Source: Candidatus Dormiibacterota bacterium (GTDB lineage: Bacteria > Vulcanimicrobiota > Vulcanimicrobiia > Vulcanimicrobiales > Vulcanimicrobiaceae). From it: DNA of 64,000 nucleotides. Under the pieces are notes generated by a model. The model made no database searches. It was given only the letters and a program-made list of their open reading frames with translations, and had not been told where the DNA came from. Both the position numbers and the translations under genes were made by a program. Of this stretch, positions 54,666 through 63,396 are shown piece after piece (position 1 is the stretch's first letter; each line of letters opens with the position of its first letter). The stretch lies in contig DATKQG010000096.1 in NCBI GenBank assembly GCA_035532835.1, forward strand, positions 1 through 64,000. Direction: 5' to 3'.

Positions 54666-55373
54666 TTATGGTCCGAAGGTCGCGAGCGGCAGCGGCGTCG
54701 GAGTTGGTGTACCAAGCGGAGAGGGCGGCGGCGTATACGTTACGACGACGGTAAAATGCGAAGGTGCGGTTGCACTTGCAAGCAGCGTCGCAAGGTCGAT
54801 ACCGGCGGTTACGACGCGGACGCGGGTGATGGCGTTTCCACCGATCGCCCCAAACGCCGTGCCGTAGTCGTACGCGTACGCCCCAACCCGAGCCGATGCA
54901 AACAGCGGGTCGTAAATCGCGCTGGCCGGGTTGCCGATCGCGCTAGCGGGCGACGTTGTCGCGGAGAAGGCATCGATCGGCCGATACGTCACGCCGGAGA
55001 GCGGCGCGATACCGGCCGCGTACGCGTAGCGCGTGACTTCGCGCGCGGCGGCGTCAAAGCGATAGGCCCACGCATATCGGCGGTGCGAAGCGTCTTGCGC
55101 GAAGAAATCCACTTCGTGTCCGTCGCGATTGTCGTCACCTGCGACGTCGAGCACCGGGACCCATACGGCCCAAGCCGTTTGGGAGTCGCTTTCCAAGCGA
55201 TCGAGCAGCGTACGCGCCGCGGAACTTCCCTGGAGACGGAGGTCGAGCGTTCGCGTTGCTTGTGCCATGTGATGGGCGAGGGTTACGAGCACCGCCGTTG
55301 CAATTGCGGCGATCGCGCCGGCCAGCAGAACCTCGATGAGCGAGAAACCGCGCTCGCCTCGCCGCCTTTCCAT
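54666..55373 (-). CDS. Type IV pilin-like (prepilin N-methylation motif) protein
   Basis: 235 residues. Short basic leader then GFSLIEVLLAGAIAAIATAVLV, the type III signal cleaved by a prepilin peptidase, with the conserved Glu. The length and body suggest a minor pseudopilin (PilW/PulJ-like). It is alone here; no pilus motor or peptidase genes are adjacent. Confidence 0.8.
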   Translation of the reverse strand: MERRRGERGFSLIEVLLAGAIAAIATAVLVTLAHHMAQATRTLDLRLQGSSAARTLLDRLESDSQTAWAVWVPVLDVAGDDNRDGHEVDFFAQDASHRRYAWAYRFDAAAREVTRYAYAAGIAPLSGVTYRPIDAFSATTSPASAIGNPASAIYDPLFASARVGAYAYDYGTAFGAIGGNAITRVRVVTAGIDLATLLASATAPSHFTVVVTYTPPPSPLGTPTPTPLPLATFGP

Positions 55374-55450
55374 GCAAGCCCCGGTGCCCTTCGCCGGGCC
55401 CTAGAGGACGTTTGCCGCGACGTCCGCTTTGTGATACAAAGTATGAACGT

Positions 55451-56053
55451 ATGAACGAGTTGGAGCGCGCGCTGATCGATATCGCCGAGGTGCGCGAACG
55501 CTTGGCGATGACGCAACGCTTCCAGGGCTATTCGGGCATCGCCGCGATCGCTTCGGGCGTTTTTGCCATGGCCGCAGGCGTCGTTCAGGCGCTTCTCGTG
55601 CCGTATCCGGCCGGCATCGAGCAGGGGCGTTCGTACTTTGCGTTGTGGCTGGCCTGCTGCGCGCTGGCGGCCGCCGTGAATTACGGGGCGATCGCACATT
55701 GGTTCGTGAACGACGCGAGCGCGCGCGATCGTTGGCAGACGCGCACGGTTGGGCTTTCGATTCTTCCCGCGCTGGTACTCGGCGCGGCGCTCTCGTTTGC
55801 GCTCTTGGCGGGCGGGCAGCTCGCGTATCTGCCCGGGATCTGGTACGCCTGCTACGGTGTGGGGCTCTTCGCATCGCGCACGCTCGTGCCGCGCGCGGTC
55901 GTTCCGATCGCGGCGCTGTTTCTCGTGGCCGGCATCGGCTTGCTGTTCGTGCCGCCGCACGTCGCGCTGGCATGGTGGGTGCTTCCGTCCGGTTTCGGAA
56001 TCGGACAAATCGCGATCGGCGTGTTCGTGCTGCGCGATCGGACGCCGGCATGA
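55451..56053 (+). CDS. Membrane protein of unknown function
   Basis: 200 residues from ATG 55451. Cytoplasmic N-terminal helix (NELERALIDIAEVRERLAMTQRFQGYSG) then five to six transmembrane segments. Coupled (ATGA) to a winged-helix regulator, a pairing seen for small membrane proteins regulated by their neighbour. No family recognised. Confidence 0.7.
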   Translation: MNELERALIDIAEVRERLAMTQRFQGYSGIAAIASGVFAMAAGVVQALLVPYPAGIEQGRSYFALWLACCALAAAVNYGAIAHWFVNDASARDRWQTRTVGLSILPALVLGAALSFALLAGGQLAYLPGIWYACYGVGLFASRTLVPRAVVPIAALFLVAGIGLLFVPPHVALAWWVLPSGFGIGQIAIGVFVLRDRTPA

Positions 56054-56406
56054 GCGCGACGCATCTGGACCGCGTCTTTCACGAACGAGGCCGTTTGGCC
56101 ATCTGCTCGTCGCTCGTCGCGCAACCGCCGGGCGCGACGTTCACGCAGCTCCAAGATGCGTGCGAGCTCACCGACGGCAATTTGAACCGCCATCTCCACG
56201 CGCTTGCAGAAGACGGCATCGTGGTGACGGAGCGGCGTACGGGCCGAGGCCGGCCGCAGACCATCGTACGCATCACCGCCGCGGGGCGCGAACGCTTTCT
56301 CGCCTATATCGACGCGCTTGAAGCGATCGTGCGCGAGGTTCAGCGCTCCTCTAAAACCAATACGTCGCCGATGCGTACCGCGCCGGCTCGCAGCACGTCG
56401 CAGTAA
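56050..56406 (+). CDS. Winged-helix (MarR/ArsR-like) transcriptional regulator
   Basis: 118 residues. THLDRVFHERGRLAICSSLV, FTQLQDACELTDGNLNRHLH as the recognition helix, wing VVTERRTGRGRPQTIVRITA, then FLAYIDALEAIV. This is the DUF-type single-domain regulator (HTH_27-like). Its last 67 nt overlap the 3' end of the convergent MOSC gene; the tail after residue ~95 may be translated from that overlap only. Confidence 0.85.
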   Translation: MSATHLDRVFHERGRLAICSSLVAQPPGATFTQLQDACELTDGNLNRHLHALAEDGIVVTERRTGRGRPQTIVRITAAGRERFLAYIDALEAIVREVQRSSKTNTSPMRTAPARSTSQ

Positions 56407-56993
56407 ATCCCCATCGCGTTGCCGCGTTCGGACGCGATATATCGCAGGATTGCGGGATCGGACGCGCCGGGGCCCTGAGCGTACGTCGTTGTGACGCATC
56501 GTCCGATCGGCGAGCGCACCTTAAGCTGCACCGTCCCGATACGCAATTCGCGCCCGGCTAACGCCGGCTCGTCCAGATCCATTTGCGAGTGCGCGGCGAC
56601 GAAAATATTCGGCCGAAAGCGTTGATACTCGACGCCGTAGCCGACGGCGGCGTTCAAGCCTTCCATCCAACGGTCGACGAGGATCGAGATGGGCGCGGCA
56701 TCGTATTCGTGGCCGCCGTTCGCTGCGACGACGTCGATCGCCACGCCGCGTTCGTCTGCGGCGGAAACGGCCTCATCGCCGGAACGCAAGCGATGGAGCC
56801 GCTCGTCTTCCTTGCCGCGATAGGGTTTGCCGATTCGCGCATGTCCGCGCGCGATGACGAGTGAGGACGCCCGATCGCCGGGGATGCCGCCGGCTTCGAC
56901 GCGCGTGGTTTCGAGCGCTTCGCCGCGCAGGCTCTTTATCGGATAGCGCCACAACGCCGTCGTCGTTCCAACATCCATTCTGGTCTCTACCAT
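56340..56993 (-). CDS. MOSC-domain protein
   Basis: 217 residues. N-terminal MOSC_N-like LWRYPIKSLRGEALETTRVE and GIPGDRASSLVI, then FRPNIFVA, RIGTVQLKVRSPIGRCVTTT with the MOSC Cys, and NAMGIYCDVLRAGAVRIGDV. MOSC proteins handle molybdenum cofactor or reactive N-hydroxylated substrates. An internal ATG 56976-56978 is an alternative start, as no ribosome binding site is evident at 56993. Divergent from the next gene across 36 nt. Confidence 0.88.
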   Translation of the reverse strand: MVETRMDVGTTTALWRYPIKSLRGEALETTRVEAGGIPGDRASSLVIARGHARIGKPYRGKEDERLHRLRSGDEAVSAADERGVAIDVVAANGGHEYDAAPISILVDRWMEGLNAAVGYGVEYQRFRPNIFVAAHSQMDLDEPALAGRELRIGTVQLKVRSPIGRCVTTTYAQGPGASDPAILRYIASERGNAMGIYCDVLRAGAVRIGDVLVLEER

Positions 56994-57029
56994 AGGAGGC
57001 GCTCCGAATCCTCAAGAAGGCGCGCAGCG

Positions 57030-57992
57030 ATGGAATCTGCCGCTCCGCTGCTCCTTCGTCCGCTCTCGATCGGTGAAATACTCGATCGAGCCGTCACGCT
57101 GTACGTGCGCAATTTCGCACTATTTACGCTGATCATCCTGACCGTCTCGCTGCCGATGGCGATCGTGCAGTACGCGTTTGCCGGGAGCCAGGCGCAGTCC
57201 CTACAGGCCGCCATCACGATTCTGGAGCACCCGACACCGCCCCCGGACGCTGGCCGGCCGGCCAAGCCTCCGTCGCCGTTCGGCGAGTTCACCGCGGCGC
57301 AAATCGGCGGCCTCCTCATCGTGATCGTCGTTGCGCTCGTCGTCGTGCCGTTGTCCACCAATGCCGTGGCGGTCGGCGTGGCCGCTCTCTACGCAGGCCA
57401 CGTCCCCGCCTTCGGTACCTGCTACGCCGCCGTTTTGCGGCGATGGCCGAGCGTGCTCGGTACGCTGATCGTGTGGGTCGGGATCGGTTTGGCCGCATAC
57501 TTGATATCGGTATTCTCCCTGGCCATCCTTGTCGGCATAGGGATCGGCGTCGTTCGCGCATCGCCGGCGCTCGCGATCATCTTCGCGGCGTTGGCGGTGC
57601 TCTTAACGCTCGCGCTCCTGGCGGTGGCGGTAATGGCAGTCTTGGCTGCGAGCTTTTCGTTCTTTGCCGTCTGCATCGAAGGCCAGCCGGTCGGGGCGGC
57701 GATTCGCTCCGGCTTCGCTCGCATTTTTGCGCGCGATGAAGCTCGCCGAGCTCTCCTCGTCGGCCTTGCCTATTTGGGGATCGACTTCGGAGTGGTGGGG
57801 ATTAGCGCGAGCGTGGGCATCGCCGTCGTCCTGCTGCTGAAAAACGTCTTCCTGCAAGTGGCCCTCTCGACGATCGCCGGTGCGTTGCTCTCGGCTTTCC
57901 TGACCGTCTTTGTGGCCGTGTATTACTACGACGTCCGCATCCGTCGTGAAGGCTTCGATTTGGAGGCCGATATCCAGCGCTTGGGCGCATGA
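57030..57992 (+). CDS. Multi-pass membrane protein of a MoxR cluster
   Basis: 320 residues. Begins LLLRPLSIGEILDRAVTLYVRNFALF, the opening typical of the glycerophosphodiester-phosphodiesterase-like membrane domain family, then six transmembrane helices (about 29-55, 92-118, 140-170, 175-210, 240-262, 265-300). No catalytic domain. Overlaps the next gene by 4 nt; probably an assembly or anchoring partner. Confidence 0.7.
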   Translation: MESAAPLLLRPLSIGEILDRAVTLYVRNFALFTLIILTVSLPMAIVQYAFAGSQAQSLQAAITILEHPTPPPDAGRPAKPPSPFGEFTAAQIGGLLIVIVVALVVVPLSTNAVAVGVAALYAGHVPAFGTCYAAVLRRWPSVLGTLIVWVGIGLAAYLISVFSLAILVGIGIGVVRASPALAIIFAALAVLLTLALLAVAVMAVLAASFSFFAVCIEGQPVGAAIRSGFARIFARDEARRALLVGLAYLGIDFGVVGISASVGIAVVLLLKNVFLQVALSTIAGALLSAFLTVFVAVYYYDVRIRREGFDLEADIQRLGA

Positions 57993-58789
57993 ACGCCGCA
58001 CCTCCTCCGTCACCGTACACAACCTGGCTCCGCACCCAGCGCGCCGCGATCGAGCGCGCGCGCGACGTTCGCACGCGTAAGGAGGCGAATGCGCAATTGG
58101 CCGCGTTGCTGCGCGCAGTCGCCGCGGATACGGCATCCGGTCCGCCCCGCGCCCCGGATGCCGCGACTCTTGCGGCCGCCGCGCGGCGCGAACTCGCCAC
58201 GCCCGGGCGCTACCGCTTGCGCGCGCATGCGGCGGCGCCGCGTACGTCGTGGTGGCAAATCTTGTGGGGCGCGGCGATCGATCGATGGAAGCAACTGATC
58301 GGGTTGCTCGCGCGAAGCGTTCGTTTCGGCGGACCGGTACGAACGACGGTGGGCGACCTCTTGATCGTGGGTTTCCTCGGCATCGTGGGCTATGCGGCCG
58401 CCCAACTCATTCGAAGCGTGCAATTTCGATACGACCGCAGGCTCTCGACGAACGCGCCGATCGAGAACGCGCGTAACGCGCAGGCGCTCTTCGAGCGCGC
58501 GGATGCGGCCGCGCGAGCGGGCGATTTCGCAACGGCGATCCGCATGCTGTTCGTGGCGGCGGTGACGCTGCTCGATCTGCGAGGAGTGTTGCGCGATCGT
58601 GCCAGCGCAACGATTAACGAATTGCGCGCCGCGCTCGGCCCCGAGCATCGTAACGCGGAGGGGCCCTTCGTCGCGATCGCGCGGCAGTTTTCGCGCGTCG
58701 CGTATGCGGAAGTGCCTCCCGGTGCCGAAGATTGGCGGATAGCCCGCGACTCGTATCACGCTCTAGCGGAGCGAATAGCGACGACGTGA
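57989..58789 (+). CDS. DUF4129 domain protein
   Basis: 266 residues. One central transmembrane helix (LLIVGFLGIVGYAAAQLI, about 132-150). C-terminal domain (about 165-262) holds ALFERADAAARAGDFATAIR, LDLRGVLRDRASATINELRA and FSRVAYAEVPPG, the DUF4129 signature often next to MoxR/DUF58 genes. Function unknown. Confidence 0.82.
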   Translation: MNAAPPPSPYTTWLRTQRAAIERARDVRTRKEANAQLAALLRAVAADTASGPPRAPDAATLAAAARRELATPGRYRLRAHAAAPRTSWWQILWGAAIDRWKQLIGLLARSVRFGGPVRTTVGDLLIVGFLGIVGYAAAQLIRSVQFRYDRRLSTNAPIENARNAQALFERADAAARAGDFATAIRMLFVAAVTLLDLRGVLRDRASATINELRAALGPEHRNAEGPFVAIARQFSRVAYAEVPPGAEDWRIARDSYHALAERIATT

Positions 58790-59892
58790 ATCGCATGACG
58801 CTGCAATACGTGACGATCGTGCTGGGGTTGGCGGCGATCGTCGGGCTCGCGGTAGCGCGCGAATGGAGCGCGCGAGCCGAGTACTCGTTCTATTCAACCT
58901 ACGACACCGGCCCGAACGGGTATCGCGCGCTGTATAACGTGCTCTCCGCCGAGCGCGTCGACGTCACGCGCTTGGAACGTCCCTTGGGGTTGCTCGATTC
59001 GCGCGTACGCACGCTGGTGATCTCGTCCAATCGCAGCGACGTCGTCGCGCAGGTTTCGCACGCGCAAATCGACGGCGGCGACGTGCAGAGGCTGCAACGA
59101 TTCGTGCGCGAAGGCGGGCGGTTGGTACTGCTCTATTCGCCCGCCGACGCAGCCTTGTACCGGGCGTTCAAGCTCGTCATCGTTCCCGCAAAGGTGCACG
59201 CGCGGCCATCGCACCTTACACTCGTGCCCATGGCGCGGATCGCCATGACGAGCGGCGTCGCATCGGTGCGGGCGGCCGGCGCCGAGCTTGTACCCTTCGA
59301 TAGCGCGCCGGGTGCGGCGCCGCTCCTGGGCACCGGGGCCGGGGTGGCGGCGTTTTGGCGCCCCTATGGTAAGGGCGAGATCGTCGCAATTGCGGCGCCG
59401 AGCGTGTTTAGCAACGGCGAACTCGGGCGGGCGTCCAACGCGCGCTTCGCCTACAACGTGCTGGCCGGCCACGGGCCGGTGGCATTCGACGAACGCCTGC
59501 ACGGGTACGCGATAGATGCGAGCTTCTGGTCGGCTCTCCCAACGCCGGTGCGTATCGCCGTAGCGCTCGTGGTAGCCATGCTGGCTCTTTGGCTGGTGGA
59601 CGCGAACGTTCGAAGCGCTCCGCCCCTGGCGCTCGACGTACCCGACGAACGACATTCCGCATCGTATCTAGCCGCCATGGCAGCGCTGCTGCGCCGCGCC
59701 CGCGCAGCGCCGCTCGGCATCGCGGCCTTCTACGATGATGCGATGCGGCGCTCGCAGCACCGCCGCGACGCTCCCGATGTAGCAAGCGCTATCGACGAAC
59801 TCGCCCGGCTTCGCGAGATGCCGCACCCTCACGACGACGCGTTGCTGCGTGCCGCGCGTATTGCAGCCCGGCTGCGAAAGGACCTAGCATGA
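58786..59892 (+). CDS. DUF4350 domain protein
   Basis: 368 residues if started at GTG 58786 (GTGA overlap) or 365 from ATG 58795. N-terminal transmembrane helix; DUF4350-like YSTYDTGPNGYRALYNVLSA, LGLLDSRVRTLVISS, FVREGGRLVLLYS (flavodoxin-like fold); a second membrane helix near 270 and a cytoplasmic tail. Continues the MoxR cluster. Confidence 0.82.
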   Translation: MNRMTLQYVTIVLGLAAIVGLAVAREWSARAEYSFYSTYDTGPNGYRALYNVLSAERVDVTRLERPLGLLDSRVRTLVISSNRSDVVAQVSHAQIDGGDVQRLQRFVREGGRLVLLYSPADAALYRAFKLVIVPAKVHARPSHLTLVPMARIAMTSGVASVRAAGAELVPFDSAPGAAPLLGTGAGVAAFWRPYGKGEIVAIAAPSVFSNGELGRASNARFAYNVLAGHGPVAFDERLHGYAIDASFWSALPTPVRIAVALVVAMLALWLVDANVRSAPPLALDVPDERHSASYLAAMAALLRRARAAPLGIAAFYDDAMRRSQHRRDAPDVASAIDELARLREMPHPHDDALLRAARIAARLRKDLA

Positions 59893-60854
59893 TCGACGAT
59901 GTGGTATCGGTTCGGGATCTCGCACAACGCGTCAACGGTGCGCTCGCGCGGGCTTTGGTCGGCGGCGAGCGAACGGCCTTTGCGCTGACGATCGCATTGC
60001 TAACGCGCGGCCACGCTTTGATCGAAGGTGTGCCGGGAACCGGCAAAACGCTGGCCGTGCGCGCTCTCGCATTGGCGCTCGGCCTGGAATTTCGCCGGAT
60101 TCAATTTACGCCGGACCTCATGCCGGCCGACATCGTGGGCACGACGGTCTTCAATCCGCAGACCGCGGAGTTCTCGTTGCGCCCGGGGCCCATCGTGGCG
60201 AACGTGGTGTTGGCGGACGAAATCAATCGGACGCCGCCTAAAACGCAGGCCGCGTTGCTTGAGGCGATGGAAGAGGCGCGCGTCACGATCGACGGAACCC
60301 CGATCGATCTTCCCGTGCCGTTCATCGTCTGCGCGACCCAGAATCCGATCGAATACGAAGGCACCTATCCGCTTCCGGAAGCGCAATTGGATCGGTTTAT
60401 GGTCAAGATTGCCACGGGATATCCGTCCCGGGAATGGGAGTTGGAGTTGCTCCGCCGTGTCGCGGATGGGTTCGATGCGCGTGCGCTCGGTGTCGAACAC
60501 GTCCAGGCGGTGACGGACGCATCGGAAGTTCGTGCAGCGCAACGAGCCGTGCGCGACGTGCACGTTTCCGAAGAAGTTCAGGACTACGTCTATCGGGTTG
60601 TGGCTGCGACGCGGGCGCATCCGCGTCTGGCGCTTGGAGCTTCGGTCCGCGCGGCGGTCGCGCTTCTCCTGGCGTCGCAGGCTGCCGCGGCGATCGACGG
60701 GCGCGCCTTCGCGACGCCGGACGACGTAAAAGACGTCGCCCCGATCGTGCTCGCGCATCGCCTCATCGTGCAACCCGAGGCGGAGATCGAGGGCATATCC
60801 GCAGACGATGCCTTACGCGACGTCCTTGCGAACGTCTCCGTACCGCGTGCCTAG
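59889..60854 (+). CDS. MoxR-family AAA+ ATPase
   Basis: 321 residues. Walker A EGVPGTGKTLAV (about 46-57), FTPDLMPADIVGT, Walker B VVLADEINRTPPKTQAALLEAM, sensor CATQNPIEYEGTYPLPEAQLDRF. MoxR ATPases act as chaperones for metal- or VWA-domain partners. Overlaps the DUF58 gene by 8 nt. Confidence 0.95.
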   Translation: MIDDVVSVRDLAQRVNGALARALVGGERTAFALTIALLTRGHALIEGVPGTGKTLAVRALALALGLEFRRIQFTPDLMPADIVGTTVFNPQTAEFSLRPGPIVANVVLADEINRTPPKTQAALLEAMEEARVTIDGTPIDLPVPFIVCATQNPIEYEGTYPLPEAQLDRFMVKIATGYPSREWELELLRRVADGFDARALGVEHVQAVTDASEVRAAQRAVRDVHVSEEVQDYVYRVVAATRAHPRLALGASVRAAVALLLASQAAAAIDGRAFATPDDVKDVAPIVLAHRLIVQPEAEIEGISADDALRDVLANVSVPRA

Positions 60855-62178
60855 GATTCGTTTGCCGTGGTGGCTCGCGCCGCGCGGCTATGCGGGCTTG
60901 GCGGCGATCGCCGTCATGCTGGCCGTGGCTCCGGGAGCGCGCGCGTTCATCCCCGTGGCCGTGGTGTGTGCGGCCGCATTGCTCGTAGCGGCGATCGTCG
61001 ATGTCGTGTCGGGGCCGCGGGCGAGCGATCTTTCGATCGAGCGTCGCTTGCCGGCGCACCTCGCGCTTCGCACGCCGGTCCAGGTGACGTACGATATCGA
61101 GAATCGTTCGCCGCACGAAGTGCGAGCCGGTATCGTCGAGGCGGCGGTGCGAACGCTACGCGACGACGGTGCGACCGTCGTCGCGTGCATTCCCGCTCGC
61201 TCGCGCGCGAGCGTTGAGCGCACGGTGCTCCCGGTCGCGCGCGGCCGCGACGAGTTAGGCCGGCTCTACGTGTGGTTCGAAGGGCCGATCGGATTGTTGC
61301 GCCGGCGAACCGCGTTTCCGGGCCAGGAGCAGATTCGCGTCTACCCGGATCTCACCGCCGTCGAGCGCTACGGTTCGCTGCGCGTACGCAATCGATCGAT
61401 CGAGGCGGGCTTGCGACGCATGCGCGTGCGCGGAGAAGGCACGGCGTTCGAGAGCTTGCGGGAGTACTCGAGCGGAGATGCCTTTCGCAGCGTCGATTGG
61501 AAGGCTACCGCGCGGCGCGGCAAACTCATGGTCGCCCAACGCGAGGTCGAGCGGAGCCAGAACGTGCTCGTCTTGCTCGATTGCGGGCGGCTTATGACGC
61601 CGCGCATCGACGACCAGCGCAAGCTGGATTACGCGGTGGCCGCCGCGCTCTCGCTCGCATCGATCGCGGCGCTTGCGAGCGATCGCGTTGGGGTGGTGGC
61701 ATTTGCGCGCGAGATCCTGGTCGCTCGCGCTCCGCGTTCGACCGTCGCTTCTACCCGAGAGCTTGTCGACGCGCTCTGCGACGTCGAGCCTAGAGCCGAG
61801 GAGTCCGATTACGCGCACGCCTTCACGTACGTGCGGTCGCACCTCCACCGCCGGAGTCTGATCGTGCTGTTCACCGATGTCGTCGACGCGATCGCACAGA
61901 GCATTATCGCCTCGGAACTTGCCACCTTGGCGAGGCGGCACGTCGTGGTGTGCGTATTGATGAACGACGCGGCCGTGCAACGCGCGCTCGGCACGATACC
62001 CGAGTCGGTTGACGAAGCCTACCGCGCTCAAGCCGCGCTCGACGTACAGCAAGAGCGCCGCGTCGCGGTGGCTCGGCTCGAACGCATCGGCGTCGGCGTC
62101 GTGGACGTGCCGGCGACCGCATTAAGCGTGGCCGCCATCGACGCGTATCTGCGCGTCAAGCAACGCGGGCTATTGTAG
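60847..62178 (+). CDS. DUF58 domain (VWA-like) protein
   Basis: 443 residues from GTG 60847. N-terminal membrane pair (about 11-55), then the conserved DUF58 block SSGDAFRSVDWKATARRGKL, AQREVERSQNVLVLLDCGRL and a VWA-like domain with LIVLFTDVVD. Standard partner of MoxR. The last 9 nt overlap the convergent SpoIIM-like gene. Confidence 0.9.
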   Translation: MPRIRLPWWLAPRGYAGLAAIAVMLAVAPGARAFIPVAVVCAAALLVAAIVDVVSGPRASDLSIERRLPAHLALRTPVQVTYDIENRSPHEVRAGIVEAAVRTLRDDGATVVACIPARSRASVERTVLPVARGRDELGRLYVWFEGPIGLLRRRTAFPGQEQIRVYPDLTAVERYGSLRVRNRSIEAGLRRMRVRGEGTAFESLREYSSGDAFRSVDWKATARRGKLMVAQREVERSQNVLVLLDCGRLMTPRIDDQRKLDYAVAAALSLASIAALASDRVGVVAFAREILVARAPRSTVASTRELVDALCDVEPRAEESDYAHAFTYVRSHLHRRSLIVLFTDVVDAIAQSIIASELATLARRHVVVCVLMNDAAVQRALGTIPESVDEAYRAQAALDVQQERRVAVARLERIGVGVVDVPATALSVAAIDAYLRVKQRGLL

Positions 62179-63147
62179 CTCGGCGGCGTTCGATCGTCCG
62201 GCGAACGTGAAGTACGCCGCCAGCAGAATCGCGGTGACACATCCGAAGACGATGCGCGCGTCCGCCGGCAAACGAAGCGGCGAGAAAAATCCTTCGATGG
62301 TACCGGCGACCACGAGCATCGATGCGACCCCGGCAAACAGGACGCCGGCTCGTGCGGCGTTCGCGCGGATCGCATCGCGCCGCCGCAAGCGGCCCGGCGC
62401 GATGATGCCCGCCGCGATCAAGAGGCCGGCGGCGCCGGCGATTTGAATGGCGGTGAGTTCGATCGCTCCGTGCGGCGCGACGGTCGCCCAAAAATCGTAG
62501 CCGAATCCCGCGTTTGCGAACATGGCGCCCAAACCGCCCACCATCAAGCCGTTCGTCGCGATAATGTAGACGGTTAAGATGCCGAGCGTGACGCTTCCGG
62601 CAAAGGCGAGGACGGCGACTTTGACGTTATTGGTGATGATCTCCGAAGCTGCGAGCGGAGAATTACCGGTGTCGAAGTTGAAATTCGAGTTATGGAGGCT
62701 CTTGCGAATCTCCGGCGGGATCATGCCTTTGGGTAGAAGCGCGTAGGCATCCGCCGGGTGCGAGCCGATTACGGCGTAGGCGACGACCGCGCAGACGACG
62801 GTCAATGCAGCGCAGAGAACGATCGGGACGATCGAGCGCCGGAACTCACGCGGGAACGTATGGGTGTAAAAACGCGCGATGCGCGCGGAGCCGGCCTGCG
62901 TGTTTGCCCCGTAGATCACCGCATGCGCTCGCGCAACCAAACGGTTGAGATACGCCAGCAGCCGCGGGTCGTAACCGCGCCCCTGGGCGTACGCCAAATC
63001 GCCCGCGAGCGACCGGTAGCGCCCGCCGAGCTCGGCAACCTCGCCGGGCGCGAGCCCGCGAATGCCGCGGCGACCCACGCGAGCGAGCATCTCGTCGAGA
63101 TGCCGCCAATCGCTCTCGCGCCGCTCCACGAACAGCTGTTGCGTCAT
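62170..63147 (-). CDS. SpoIIM-like (stage II sporulation protein M family) membrane protein
   Basis: 325 residues. A ~95-residue cytoplasmic N-terminus (RRESDWRHLDEMLARVGRRG, YRSLAGDLAYAQGRGYDPRL, LVARAHAVIYGAN) and about six transmembrane helices with SEIITNNVKVAVLAFAGSVT and TVAPHGAIELTAIQIAGAAG. The family is named from Bacillus sporulation but occurs widely beside MoxR/DUF58 genes in non-spore-formers, as here. Confidence 0.88.
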   Translation of the reverse strand: MTQQLFVERRESDWRHLDEMLARVGRRGIRGLAPGEVAELGGRYRSLAGDLAYAQGRGYDPRLLAYLNRLVARAHAVIYGANTQAGSARIARFYTHTFPREFRRSIVPIVLCAALTVVCAVVAYAVIGSHPADAYALLPKGMIPPEIRKSLHNSNFNFDTGNSPLAASEIITNNVKVAVLAFAGSVTLGILTVYIIATNGLMVGGLGAMFANAGFGYDFWATVAPHGAIELTAIQIAGAAGLLIAAGIIAPGRLRRRDAIRANAARAGVLFAGVASMLVVAGTIEGFFSPLRLPADARIVFGCVTAILLAAYFTFAGRSNAAELQ

Positions 63148-63396
63148 GAGGCCGCATTAGCTGCTACGGACGTGGGGTCTTGCCCACAGGCGCGGATTCG
63201 CGCGAGGCCTCCATTCGGACGGCGGTTCAACGGGGCCGCTTCCGCGGAGCGTCCCATACGCAACGCCCACCCCGACCGCAAGCGCCGGCTGGAGGCGCGT
63301 GGGACGCTAGCGGGACGCTCACACTTCATCATGGTTCTGCAGAGGCACTCTAATGGAGACCTAGTGTTCGACTTTTTTTGCAGAGGAGCAGTGATC
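63148..63396. other. Intergenic region between divergent genes
   Basis: 249 nt between the SpoIIM-like start and the lipoprotein start. It must contain both promoters. No clear consensus promoter pair or hairpin terminator is visible; a T7 run occurs at about 63373-63379. Confidence 0.3.

Noticed and set aside
53814-55454. 546-codon plus-strand open frame opposite the SDR and pilin-like genes.
   Set aside because: It runs antisense through two clear minus-strand genes and lacks any domain.
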